64,000 bases of DNA from Favolaschia claudopus (GCA_037176885.1 JAWWNJ010000031.1:868001-932000); one strand, 5' to 3'. Counted from the first letter of the stretch, positions 26,761 through 37,801 are shown. The notes: a model not told the origin generated them from the letters alone. Program-made: numbers and translations.

Positions 26761-27027
26761 TGGGAGGAGGCAATCAAGAGGGTGGATCGTGAATTGTATG
26801 TGGTCTTTTCAGGAGGTGTGTGTATAGTAAAGGATTTTTGGGGGACTGAGTTTTCGGAGGGTTCAGAAGGTTTTATGTGCGATCAGGGTGCAAGTAGCGA
26901 TGTATGTAGTGATATAAAGTTTCGGTGGGGCTATATGATCTTTTTCACGACTTTTTAAGGTCGCAGGAGGGCGATTTCAAGCGAGGAGAGCGTTCATGAA
27001 TTTTTCGGTTCGTTTTGATGGTGGTGG

Positions 27028-27065
<38 letters not shown>

Positions 27066-27076
27066 CTCCTCTCTCC
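26690..27076. other. Interval between LINE and RAD16, with leader/promoter sequence
   Basis: It holds the 5' leader of the LINE (minus strand) and the promoter and leader of RAD16 (plus strand). An in-frame upstream ATG at 26996 could extend RAD16 by 27 residues through the GTT repeat. Confidence 0.45.
27024..27065. repeat. (GTT)n microsatellite
   Basis: About 13 perfect copies of GTT/TTG directly before the RAD16 start. In the frame opened by the ATG at 26996 they encode an uninterrupted run of 12 cysteines; on the other strand they would encode glutamine. I place the true start after the repeat, at 27077. Confidence 0.9.
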
Positions 27077-30000
27077 ATGTCGCGCCGCCAGTCTGCCAGA
27101 CTTAACCCGGGGTCTTCCCCCGCCACTACCGTATCTACCGCTAACCCATCTCCTGCGTTTAGCACTGTCTCCTCCGCAGCGAATGACACCCCTCCAACGT
27201 CTGACGACGAGCTTCCTGTACCCACGCAAAAAGCGTCGAAAGGTAAGGCAGCCGTCAAAGGGAGCGTCGAAGGAGCTGTCTCCGCTCTCAAGCGCGGAAC
27301 TAGGGCTGCTACGAGGCAGGTCTACGTAGAAATTGAGACTACGCACCCTGTCGCTGGAAAACGCGGAGCACAGGTGAGTTCGAGTTTTTGTCTATCGAGA
27401 CCCACTTCATGCTTCGCTCCAGTCTTCTAAACCAGCTCTAAAAAAGACGGGAAAGACCAAGACCGCCGCTATGTATGTCGCCGAGGAGGACGACGTGAAA
27501 ATTGACGAATCTGACAACCATGCCGCCAGAAAACGTGGAGCACAGGTGAGTCTGAGGTCTCGTCTTGGCTGCTCAGTGGGACATACTCATCCGCTCCAGT
27601 CCTCCAAGCCTGCTCTGAAAACTAAGGGAAAGGGCAAGGCAGCCCTGGATGTCGATGAAGAAGATGCAGAAATCGAAGAATCCAACGTCCCTCTTCGTGC
27701 CGCTAGTAAACGCGGAGTACAGGTAAGTTCGGGCTCTTCTTAACCTGAATGACTTGATGACATGCTCTAGTTCTCCAAACCTGCTCCCAAAAACAAAGGA
27801 AAGGGCAAAGCGGCTGCCATGGAACTCGACGAAGAAGACGTGGAAATCGACGAGTCCGACGATAGTGGCTCAGAATTCGTTGATTCAGACTCCGAGGACG
27901 AGGTACAAGAACTCTCTGACGAGGATGACCCTATGCCGTTCCGCGCCACTCGCTCTCGCCCTGAAGAGCTCTCGTCCGACGCCTACGATGAGATGGAAGA
28001 GGAGGAAGACTACGACCTCATGCTTCAAGCTGCCACTCTCGAATCCCTCCAGGGGCCAAACGTCGCTAGCTCGTCCTCTTCTCGAATTATTGGAAATCCC
28101 GAGGCCCTCAAGCGTGCCAGGGCCGCTGAAGCTCGTCTCGCCGCCGCCAGACGCGGTGCTTCCGACGTTATTGACGATTCTCAGATGGATATTGATGACA
28201 GCGACTTGTCGTCTATGCCTGACACAAACGCCGAGGCGCCCGCCACTGGCAAAGGGAAGAAGAAGGTCACCGTGCGCTCCACGCCCAAGAAGAGCATGAC
28301 CATGAGCCAAATGCGCGAGCAAAAACGCAAAGATCGCCAGGCGAAGCGATTGGAGAGACGGGAGAATCGTGTGGAGGAGCAAGCCCTCAGAAAGAAGTTG
28401 GGAAGGAAGTTGACATATGTATATTTCCTTTGCTCTTTCTCTTACTAGCTGCTGACTGGGAACTTAGGCCGAAAAGTCTACCATCGCCCTTCACAAACAT
28501 CACCCTGAGCTGCGAGATGTTTGGGGAGATTTGGCCGCCAGCATTCCTGTCGTTGTTCCGACCAAAGCTGATCAGCCTGCCAACTTGAAGCTTACCCTTC
28601 TCCCGTTCCAGCGAGAGAGTTTATTCTGGATGAAAAAACAGGAAGCCGGCATCTGGAACGGCGGCATGCTTGCGGACGAGATGGGGTGAGTGTTTGATCA
28701 TGCCTTCGAAATGTTATTCAATTAACGGTTCTCGGTAGAATGGGCAAGACGATCCAGGTTATCGCCCTCTTTATTTCGGATAATATCAAACCTAACCTCG
28801 TGGTCGCGTACGTGTTCCATTTTCCCGCCGATTTGCACCGTCTGACACTTCCTAGGCCAACCGTTGCTATCATGCAGTGGAAGAACGAAAGTAAGTAGAC
28901 ATTCTCCTCGCTCGCCCATCTTCTTGACAATTCTACTCAGTTGCTGCCCACACCGAGGGCCTCAAAGTGCTTGTGTGGCATGGGTCGGGCCGCGAGTCGA
29001 ATCCCGATGAACTCAGCAAATACGATGTCGTTCGTGTCGAGCATTTACTTCCAGTTCTACCTGCCTCATGATCCTCATCTAGGTGTTGACCACATACTCT
29101 GTTCTCGAAAGCTCCTTCCGCAAACAGGAGTTGGGTTTCAAGCGCAAGGGTCACTTGGTAAAGGAAAAGTCCCCTTTGCACAAAGTGCACTGGAACAGAA
29201 TCATTGTTGGTGAACCGATACAGTGAGATTCGTTTAGCTCATAATCATCACAGTTGGACGAAGCGCACAACATCAAAGAACGTTCTACGAACACTGCCAA
29301 AGCTGCCTTCGAACTCAAGGCGACTGCACGCTGGTGCCTTTCTGGCACCCCCCTCCAAAATCGCGTCGGTGAACTATACAGTCTCGTCCGTTTCTTGGGA
29401 GGCGACCCCTTCTCTTTCTATTTCTGTAAGTTGAACTCGCGAGTCGCTCGCTTGTGCTGATTTGGCCGCGCTAGGCAAAAAATGCGATTGCAAGTCACTG
29501 CATTGGAAATTCACCGACAAGAGATCCTGCGATGGTACTGTCCTTCCAACATCCTTCTACTCAGTAGACAGCTGAACCCGCATCCCGTAGAGTGCGGACA
29601 TAGTCCGATGCAACATGTATGTACCCAACTTTCATGCGGGGCTTGGTGTCTCAATTTCCTCTCTACAGACCTGCTTCTGGAATAACGAGATCCTTACCCC
29701 GATTCAAAAACATGGGATGCTTGGACCAGGGGCAGCTGCGTTTAAGAAGCTCAAGATTCTCCTTGACCGGATGATGCTTCGTCGTACCAAGGTCTGTTCT
29801 ATCATCTTCATTTGTTTAACGAGTGTTCAAGGGATTTGTTAGCTGCAACGAGCGGACGACCTTGACCTCCCTCCTCGTACCGTGATAGTCCGTAGAGACT
29901 ATTTCAGTGCCGAAGAGAAAGAACTCTATCTTTCTCTTTTCTCCGATGCCAAGAGACAGTTCACCACTTACCTCGATGAGGGAACCATCTTGAACAGTAT

Positions 30001-31431
30001 GTTGAATCTCTGTTCCGTGCCGATGGCTCAATTAACGCCTCTTCAGATTACTCGAACATCTTCAGTTTGTGAGTGTATCCCGCAGATGGAGGAAGCAGGC
30101 AACTGACCCTCTGGATCTACAGGCTGACGCGCATGAGGCAAATGGCATGCCATCCTGATCTTGTTTTGAGGAGCAAGACGAACGCCACCAAGTTTATACC
30201 CGACGACCCGAATGAGGCTACTATTTGCAGGATTTGCAACGACATCGCTGAAGACGCCATCCAAAGCAAATGTCGCCATATCTTCGACCGCCAGTGTATT
30301 ATGCAGTATCTTGATGCGGCCATCGAGCACCAGGTCGGTACCTCAACCATACTTGTTTCTTGTTCGCTAAGAATCTGCTAATGCGTCGAACATACAGCCC
30401 GATTGTCCAGTGTGCCATTTGCCGCTGACGATTGATCTGGACGCTCCTGCCCTTGAATTGGAACAGAATCTTCCGAACGCACGGCAGGGTATACTCGGGC
30501 GACTGAACCTCGACACCTGGCGGTCATCGTCGAAGATCGAGGCACTCGTTGAGGAGCTGAGCAATCTGCGGCTGAAGGACGCTACGACGAAAAGCCTGGT
30601 GTTCAGCCAGTTTGTAAATTTCCTGGACCTCATTGCCTATCGTTTGCAGCGGGCAGGGTTCAAGGTACCGCTCTCCATATTCTCACTGCCCACTCAATGA
30701 CCGACCTGCGTCTGTAGATCTGTCGCTTAGAGGGGACAATGTCACCACAGGCGCGAGATGCGACTATCAAGCATTTCAGTCAGTGTTTTCGCAGCCTTGA
30801 TACTTCCTGCTGAAGCAACGTATAGTGGAAAATGTCGAGGTCACCGTCTTTCTTGTCAGTCTCAAGGCGGGCGGTGTGGCGCTGAATCTTACGGAGGCGT
30901 CCCGCGTGTACCTTATGGATAGTTGGTGGAATCCGGCGGTGCGTACCTGATGGCATCCTCGTGAATGGTGGAGCTTATATGCTGCTCGTCGGGTCACCAG
31001 GTCGAATATCGTAAGTGCTTTCAACTGGCGAGCCTGTCAGCCGGCATTAGAGTTCATCTTTCTGCAGAGGCCATGGATCGCATTCATCGACTGGGTCAAC
31101 GCCGACCTGTTAAAGCCATCAAGCTCGTCGTAGAGGATTCGATTGAGAGTCGAATCGTGCAGGTTTGTCGCCATACCTCCTTGCCCGTCGTCTTGTTTTC
31201 TGAGAATAAGTTCAGTTGCAGGAGAAGAAGCAGGACATGGTCAACGCTACCCTCAGCACTGATGATTCCGTGAGTTTCCTGTTGTTTCATAGCTATCCCA
31301 TCCTGATAAAGTCCTAGGCTATGGGACGGCTCACGCCCGAAGATCTTGGTTTCTTGTTCAGGGTCAGTTCTTACCTGTTCTTACTCAAACAAGTGGCCGT
31401 CATGCTCATTAACCGCTCGGCCCAGCTGTAA
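27077..31431 (+). CDS. RAD16: RAD16-like SNF2-family ATPase with embedded RING finger
   Basis: RAD16 works with RAD7 in global-genome nucleotide excision repair, scanning non-transcribed DNA and acting as an E3 ligase. The N-terminus is low-complexity and acidic, encoded by repeated exons. Helicase motifs: ADEMGMGKTIQV split by an intron, [28 protein letters not shown]. The Zn-binding insert [19 protein letters not shown] and [13 protein letters not shown] matches RAD16. The RING ([20 protein letters not shown], later CPVCHLPL) lies between the two helicase lobes. C-lobe motifs: [42 protein letters not shown]. The protein ends [13 protein letters not shown] after a last intron that donates only CTG-TAA at 31426-31431. 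There are many introns, including a 10-nt micro-exon at 31001-31010. In the RING, the usual F-C after the His is F-D, so one zinc ligand is Asp. Confidence 0.93.
27361..27800 (+). repeat. Tandemly duplicated exon-intron units in RAD16
   Basis: Exons 27423-27545 and 27600-27722 are both exactly 123 nt. They begin SSKPALK and end KRGAQ or KRGVQ. Exon 1 ends with the same KRGAQ and exon 4 (from 27771) begins with [13 protein letters not shown]. Each boundary reads CGGAG-(C/T)ACAG-GT(G/A)AGT, and all three introns are phase 0. The unit of exon plus intron was evidently copied in tandem. Skipping or repeating a unit keeps the frame. Confidence 0.85.
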
Positions 31432-31682
31432 CAAATTATCCGTTTCTTTGCACATAGCCGAGAAATATCCCTTCTTGCGATTCAAGCGTCGAGTACTGCC
31501 CCGGGTGCCCAGCAGCCGTGTATACAGAATTATCAATAACATATAGATACAAGTATGTTTATTCCGCCACTGTGGCTGGAAGTCCCCTATCGGCGACGAC
31601 GCTATTGTCGTGCTACCAGCAACCTTGTATGTGTCTCAAATCCCGATGGTTTGGAAGGTGAATCCCTTAGTATGGGTCGTGC

Positions 31683-32274
31683 TCAGTCTTTTGCGTTGGA
31701 GCTGGAGCTTCGTTTGAATGGATTCCTGTGCTTTTTGTCGTCGGCACTGGAAGCCGACGACGACCTCGACGCCATTGCTGGTGGTGAGAGGTGGTCCCCG
31801 GAGTCGGAGCGTTTACCGTACGATGAGGCGCCGACGGCTTTTACAATTCCTCTGCAATACGCGCATGAGCACACGACACCAATTGCTACTATTTTTGTAG
31901 CGTACCTCTGCGTAGCGTCGACGTAGTCCTCTCGATCGAATCGTTTTGAAGTTTTGACCGCCACACCCTTGTCGGTAATGTGTACACCTTTCGTTTTCAG
32001 TCTACAGCGGGTGTTAGACCTCGCTACATTCGTCGTAGAACACGCACCCTTCTTTCGCAGATTCTACCCCTTGCGAAACGGACTGGACGACGAGCAGGAT
32101 GACATATACGATGCCGCCGAATATCGACACCGTCTGTGCGCTGTGATTAACAAGGAAACCGGTTGAGAGCGGGACGTTCGGTACCAGAAACAATGAGATC
32201 ATATCCGACCTACAAACTTAGAATTGAATCAAACTGCAAGATGTCCACGCGCTGAAACCGTACCAGCCTGCCAT
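31683..32274 (-). CDS. Small unassigned basidiomycete protein (N-terminal exons uncertain)
   Basis: Function not recognised. The best-supported part reads KGVHITDKGVAVKTSKRFDR, then EDYVDATQR. A clear 54-nt intron (GTACGCT...TTGCAG) joins it to GIVKAVGASSYGKRSD and a Ser/Lys-rich tail ending SSSSNAKD, stop at 31683. The splice completes the Arg codon cleanly. My N-terminal reading (ATG at 32274, a tiny first exon, then MISLFLVPNVPLSTG) is a guess. The opposite strand carries an acidic, protein-like frame at 31954-32166, so strand and exons upstream of about 32030 remain unsure. Confidence 0.5.
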
Positions 32275-32768
32275 GGTTGCCTTTGGGAGTGAGTTTGAAC
32301 CGTTAAAATTGAGGTGGTTGAAGAGAATTCCTGGAGTAACGAGCGACGAGAAGAGTCGGAGAAAGGGTTAGACAGAGAAAGGTTGGAGCGGTGTCAATCA
32401 TTCTATCGCGATCATTTTCACATGATAAGATATTTTTCGCCTTCGCTTTCACCACCACCGCAATCAGCGTCGGGTCAGTTACGGGCGCAGAGTCGCAGCC
32501 AACTAGCTCTTGCTCTCCCTTGCTGCAATCGTTGGCCATACCCCTCCGAGTCCACGTCACCAGATTCCTCCCGGTCTCGAGACGCCGTCGGGCGTCAGGG
32601 CTTTGACGTCAGACTCAGATCCTTGGAAGATCCTCGAGGCTATTTGAGACTGCGGCCATTCAATAATACATGGTGACTCTCGCGACAATATCTTCAGACC
32701 TCGACTAGTACTTCTCCTTGACTCTCTCCGGCATCGAGGGATCGGCCTTTCTACTTATTTCTCAAGCG
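32275..32768. promoter_or_regulatory. Intergenic region upstream of the kinase
   Basis: About 500 bases without a gene, upstream of the plus-strand kinase and probably also upstream of the minus-strand small gene, so a bidirectional promoter is likely by position. No specific motif is claimed. Confidence 0.35.
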
Positions 32769-34141
32769 ATGGCACACTACGCGCAATTCCCCGATGTTGA
32801 GCTCGTCAACAACTATAGGCCTGGCGGCTTTCACCCAGTTGAGCTCTCTGACACATTCAACAAAGGCCGATACATTGCTCTGCACAAGCTTGGCTATGGA
32901 ACCTATTCAACTGTCTGGCTTGCGAAGGACTGTGTGTCCGGGAAAAACGTATCGTTGAAAATTCTGGCGGCGCATGCTTCTCAGTGGAGTGGCAATAATA
33001 CATCTGAAGAAGAAGAATTGAAGGTTTTGTCTCGCTTGCAGTCTGAGGAGGACTCAGAAGAAGAGGGAAGGCAGTATGTCATGCAACTGCTGGATCATTT
33101 CGTTCAGACAGGTCCCAACGGCCTTCACCGCTGCATCGTCACCGAGCTACTTGGTCCCAGTCTGGCTTCAGACATCGAGGATTTGTACCCGACTGAAATA
33201 TTTCCACCATCTGTCGCTAGAGCCTTGATCAGGCAGATCGCGTATGGTGTAAGGTTCCTCCACAGGACAGGTTAGCTCACGGCGGTGCGTTCGCGTCATC
33301 TAGTCTCGACAGGCTACAGTGGACTGACCTCTTCCTCGAAGATCTTCATATTGGGAACATTCTTCTCTCATCTACCAAATTATCCATTTTGGCTTCGCAG
33401 GGAGAGATTGAATCATACTATGGCGAGCCTGAGAAGACCTCGTTGCGCCTCATGCCAAGCAAGGTCACCACTCATGAGGGCGTCGATGACGACTCCAGCT
33501 TTCCTCCTTTGGCGCCACACGTTCCGCGCTATGTGATAGAGACTCCGGATTCCACACCCCTTCTCCATCTCTGTCTCGACGAGCCTGAGCACGTTCACGT
33601 AAAGTTATGCGACTTCAGCGAATCATCCGTCATCGACCCCTCCGTATCAACGGCCCCGCGTATCGCCAACATTCCGAAACTTTATCGCGCACCGGAGATC
33701 ATGCTTGGCCAGCCGTCCATTCCGTCCCCGTCGACAGACATCTGGGCGCTCGCCGTGCTTTTCCATTGCCTCTTCACAGGTGGTGCGAGCTTGTTTTACT
33801 CCTCTTACGGTTTACAAGACGAGCTGCTCCGGGAGATGGTGCTTGTGATGAAGACTAAGCTCCCAGAACCGACTTGGTCGTCGTGGGCTAGCAGATACCG
33901 GTTCTTTGACGAGGAAGGAAGGTGGATTGCGGACGCCTCCATCTCCCAGTCCCTGCCATATCACTCCGGCAAATTTCTGAAGATTCGAGAGGGCGTCATA
34001 GATGAAAGAGAGCGAGGACTTCTGGAACAGATGTTGAAGTCCATGGTGGCTCTGGAGCCTGAGGAGAGAGCCACTATAGAGGATGTGGTGAAGAGTGAAT
34101 GGTTCACCCAGTACTGTTGCGGCTCCGGCACACCTTCATAA
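32769..34141 (+). CDS. SRPK-like serine/threonine protein kinase (one-base frame lesion)
   Basis: Two exons. The N-terminus (YRPGGFHPVELSDTFN) and glycine loop LGYGTYSTVWLAKD are of the SR-protein-kinase type. The VAIK lysine lies in VSLKILA. The catalytic loop is H-G-D-L-H-I-G-N, spelled across a 57-nt intron (GTGCGTTCG...CTCGAAG). A DFG-like CDFSES, YRAPEIMLG and SPSTDIWALAVLFHCLFTG follow, up to SEWFTQY near the end. To read GLAHGD before the intron, one T is missing near 33272: the sequence ACAGGTTAGC needs one more T, and as printed gives a stop. The rest is well conserved, so I treat the gene as coding with a probable sequence error. Substrate unknown; SRPKs phosphorylate RS-domain splicing factors. 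Confidence 0.85.
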
Positions 34142-35256
34142 TTCTCTGGAGTACTCAAGGCTGGCTTGTGGGAATGAGTAATCAAATGTGCAATTCTTGG
34201 ATTCTCTTTATCTCATGCATAATCGACGATACAGGTACGGGCGACAGTCAAGAGCGATGCTTCTACTCGGACGAGCGGCCGTACTTGGTATTCTTATCGA
34301 CTGCCTGACCGTCGTTGGGCAAGCGATAGACGTGGCTTCTTCTGACCTTCTGACCGGGTTTGCGCACCCCGGTCGAATGCACTGGTCCTCGACGCGGCCT
34401 GAGCCTCCAGCGGCAGTGGTAGTGGTGTGCACGTTCGTTTCCACTGGCTGGCCCCAAGGTAGCCATAATGGTTAGTGTTCTTGGTATGACATTCCACGCT
34501 ATTGAGATGACTTAAATGAGTTCAATGCCAGTAATTCCATTGTAGTTGTTCTGGTGTCCATCGATGGATGGCTTCGGTAGATTGAACTCGAGCTTCAACT
34601 GCCCGCCGAAGGCGTTGGCCCACATCCCAAAGCAGCTTTATGGCAATGGTGCAAGTGTTCTAACTCCATCGGGGGCAAGTACCCCATGACGGAAACCTCT
34701 CCCTATAGGGCAAGCTCCAGACTCAAGGTGGGGATAGTAAGGTTTATTGGAACGCACTGCGGGAGCTGTCGGTCACCGCACACTGATAGAATTCACGTCG
34801 AAATACGGCGTACAACACCGAGAACTTTCAGGTGCATGCAATACGCATATACGGGAGTCTGCTGACTCTTCTGGAGCTTGCTGCGATTCGGGGAGCCCTT
34901 ACCACGCTCGATAAATCCATAATCGTTGGCTTGTCTTGCTTGCTAGCCAATCGGCAAAACGTACAAGGTACTGCAGAAAACTTTGTGACTCCTGCCGCAG
35001 ATGTCTCAAAGTCATTTTAGGGTGGGAGGGCTTCCGATGGAGAGCTCAAAGCAATCATACGCCACGGGTAGTCTCATACGGCTATTGTCTCAATGTTTGG
35101 GTCGTACGATTCCGTGCAGCATCGCGGACCACCCTGGGCCGCGATCGTCAGGGTGCACTTCCATGACCTCATGGTGCTCCGTAAACTCGATAAATACCGC
35201 TAGCGCTAAGTAAAGTAACATCAACCCACTGGCACCATCCTCGAGAATATCAAGTT
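34142..35256. other. Intergenic region
   Basis: About 1.1 kb with short frames on both strands and no recognisable domain or exon chain. It holds the kinase 3' end and the promoter of the DUF2945 gene. Confidence 0.45.
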
Positions 35257-35672
35257 ATGGCTGACAGACTCGAAGAAGGACAAGAAGTTTCGTGGCAGTG
35301 GGGTTCCGGAACCGTCAGGGTGAGGGATTGGTCGCGAATCGTCGGGAAATTATCAACAGGAACTGACTAAAGGACTACAGGGAAAGGTGGATGAGATTGT
35401 AGAAGACGGAAAGGCGCAAGTCAAGTCGAACAAGGTGGATACTTTCAATCGCAAGGATGGTGCGATCTGAGCATGTTGATAGGGCAATACCATCACGCGC
35501 AACGGTAGGGGACCAGAAGATCCTGCGGTCAAGATTTCACGCAAAGGGGTCAGTGAAGGGCGTCAGTTCTGGGGCATGGTCGATGATCTTCTCTTCATAG
35601 AATGATTGTGTAAAACTCGCGCATGAGCTCAACGAGGTCAAGGAGGCGGACGTTGAATCGAAAGAACATTGA
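35257..35672 (+). CDS. DUF2945 / hypervirulence-associated Tudor-domain protein, 84 aa
   Basis: Four small exons (35257-35319, 35381-35434, 35483-35548, 35601-35672) sum to 255 nt and stay in frame across GT...AG introns. No single open frame shows the gene. The protein reads MADRLEEGQEVSWQWGSGTV, then GKVDEIVEDGKAQVKSNK, GNTITRNG, GPEDPAVKISRKG and NDCVKLAHELNEV. This is the full DUF2945 pattern: a W-x-W-G-x-G-x-V strand, G-N-T-I turn, and D-P-A-V followed by N-D-V-V-K-like helix. These small Tudor-like proteins occur in fungi and bacteria. The name comes from HVA1, found in a fungal pathogen; the molecular role is unknown. Confidence 0.82.
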
Positions 35673-35889
35673 AGCACGAACTTGTGTACAGATTAGAGAG
35701 CAGCCTAAATATGCCCCTCAGATTGGAGGGTTCTCTGGCAGAGAACGAAGCTCATAAAGTTATAAGGGATATTGTGGGATGACGGTGATGCTTTTACGGA
35801 GGCGTTGGCGAGGTACGCGCGCGATGCTGATATCGGCGACTTGATGGGAATTCATCATGGACCCATATCCTCCGATCTTGACTTGAAAG
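35673..35889. other. Intergenic
   Basis: Sequence between the DUF2945 gene and the MITE; no feature seen. Confidence 0.4.
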
Positions 35890-36147
35890 TACTGTACTAT
35901 TCCGACCGGTTGTTCACTGGGCGTTACGCGTTAGCCTAATTGTTCACTGGAAACATTGTTCACCGGCCGGCAATCAAGCGAAAATTACCATATATGGTGC
36001 TCCGGCAAATGCCGGAACAAAAATTTTGACATTTTCTTGCCTTTTTGGGCCGAAAAAGACGCTGTTATGCGTTACGGAGACCAAAATTGTTCAGTTCACA
36101 GCCGGCCGTTACCTGTTATGTGAACAACTGGTCGGAATAGTACAGTA
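35890..36147. mobile_element. MITE with ~27-bp terminal inverted repeats
   Basis: A 258-bp element begins TACTGTACTATTCCGAC and ends with its inverse GTCGGAATAGTACAGTA. The inverted repeats extend for about 27 bp (through TTGTTCAC / GTGAACAA) with one mismatch. Inner copies of TTGTTCAC and an inner GCCGGC pair lie on both arms. No coding capacity is seen. The ends are TA, which fits a Tc1/mariner-type target duplication, though TA here is also part of the palindromic end. The transposase would have to come from elsewhere. Confidence 0.85.
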
Positions 36148-36924
36148 GACAAACGGAGTGTGTCAGTCGCTAACAATCGTGGGAGTCGGCAAGTTCGGCA
36201 CCTCAATCACGGTCAGGTGAGCAGAACGCGACTTTCTTTGCGAGGATGAACTCCGCCTGTACTGACATTGGCTCGTCCTCTTGGGCTCCACCACCGTGCT
36301 GATTGAGCCTCTTCTGACCCTTGGTCTCAGGCGGCCTCGTTGTTTTCGCACCGCGAACACCACTGAGTTGGACAATGATATTCCTAATTCGCAAGCGCAT
36401 TGACAATCTCTCCTCAAACAGTTCTCCTCCGAGTCCCTCGTGAATACATACTCTTGACACTGACTCGAAACTCAAATTGCGTTCGGACATTACCGCAGAC
36501 TATAAATTGTCAGCCACCTGTGACATTAGTGACCCGCGCGCTCTCTCTCCTCAACTCTTATCATCTCCGAGTCCCAACTGGATTGCCTGTCTCAAGCTTC
36601 GACCTCAGGCCTCAGGTCTCTGTGCTCCTCTGCCAGTCTCCGCCATCATATGCTTGCCTACCGTAATCTCCTACCATTTAGCGTTTGATGTCCGAAATGT
36701 AAGCTTCATCTTCACCATCATCGTCTCGAAACCAACACTTTTCGACCTCGCCTAAGCTGACATTGCGTCTACTGCCTGCAGCACCCACCTTCTCTCGAAT
36801 GAATCAACTCGCCTAGCTCGTTTGGCTTCCTCGCCTAGTCGTGGGGTTCTCTGTGGCCATAGTTTCTGCTAGGTGTGTTGCATTCCCTCTTCATCATATG
36901 TACAGTCGAGCTGATTGAGTGTCC
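36148..36924. other. Intergenic
   Basis: Short overlapping frames only. CGACCTCGCCTA appears near 36745 and again near 37315, so part of this stretch belongs to the duplicated block that follows. Confidence 0.4.
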
Positions 36925-37690
36925 TCTACTCTTTCAGTCCTGCCTACGTTCTCTGGGTGACCGGCATCGCTACTCAAGAAACTGTTCAAGAGGCCCCAAG
37001 ACTTCAAGCCGCGCCGCAAGTCATGCGTGTCAAGACCTCAATCTCAAGACCTCAACTCGCATCTCAAGACTCGATGCGTCAAGACCTCAATTCGCGCAGC
37101 AAGACATGCGCGTCAACGCCTCAACCTCAAGCCACATCTCAAGCTCTGGCGCGCCGTCAAGTCGCGCCGCAAGATGTGCGCGTCAAGGCTTCAACCTCAA
37201 CTTGAAGACTTCAAGTCGCGCTTCAAGACTTAGCGCGTCAAGGTATCAACGTCAAGGCTTCGTCTCCGGTGTGTAACTCTATTCTCTTCATTGTGTCCGA
37301 ACTAACTCTCCTCGACCTCGCCTAGCCTGGATATGTTTCTACTCTCAGCTACTCGCCTACGTTCTCTGGCTCTCACCGTCGCCACTCAAGACCTCAGTGG
37401 GAAACTGCTCAAAGACGCCTCAAAGCCTCAAGTCGTGCCGCAAGACATGCGCGTCACATCTACCTCAACGCTTCAACCCGCATTTCAAGCTCGATGCGTC
37501 AAGGCTTCAAGCCGCGTCGCAAAATATGCGCGTCAACGCCTCAATTCAAGACTTCAAGTCGTGCTTCGACACTCAAGACGCGCGTCAAGGCCTCAACCTC
37601 AAGGCGCCAAGTCGCGTCTCAAGACTCGACGCGTCAACACCTCAAGCCGCGCCTCAAGTAGTGCGTCAGCGCTACAAGACGTTTCATATT
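36925..37690. repeat. Two-copy block of degenerate CTCAAG / GCGTCAA repeats
   Basis: Two blocks (about 36940-37265 and 37350-37685) start with the shared sequence CCTACGTTCTCTGG. Each is filled with irregular repeats built from CTCAAG, CTTCAAG, GCGCGTCAA and GCCGCAAGACATGCGCGTCA, mostly 12-25 bases apart. The lead-in CGACCTCGCCTA also precedes each block. Frames through it are open in places but run as repetitive Ser/Arg/Ala, and I do not consider it coding. Confidence 0.75.
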
Positions 37691-37801
37691 TGACGGTGAG
37701 TCCAAGGTGAGTGTTTCTTTCCCAGAGAAGGGTGTGAGTCCTGTCTCCATCCTCGTGCTCCCTTGTTGTGGGCTCTGGGCTCAGTACGCGCGCAACTGGT
37801 C

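Noticed and set aside
36163..37276. Open frames across the CTCAAG repeats as a repeat protein
   Set aside because: The open state follows from the repeat composition; frames change between units and no start or domain is found.
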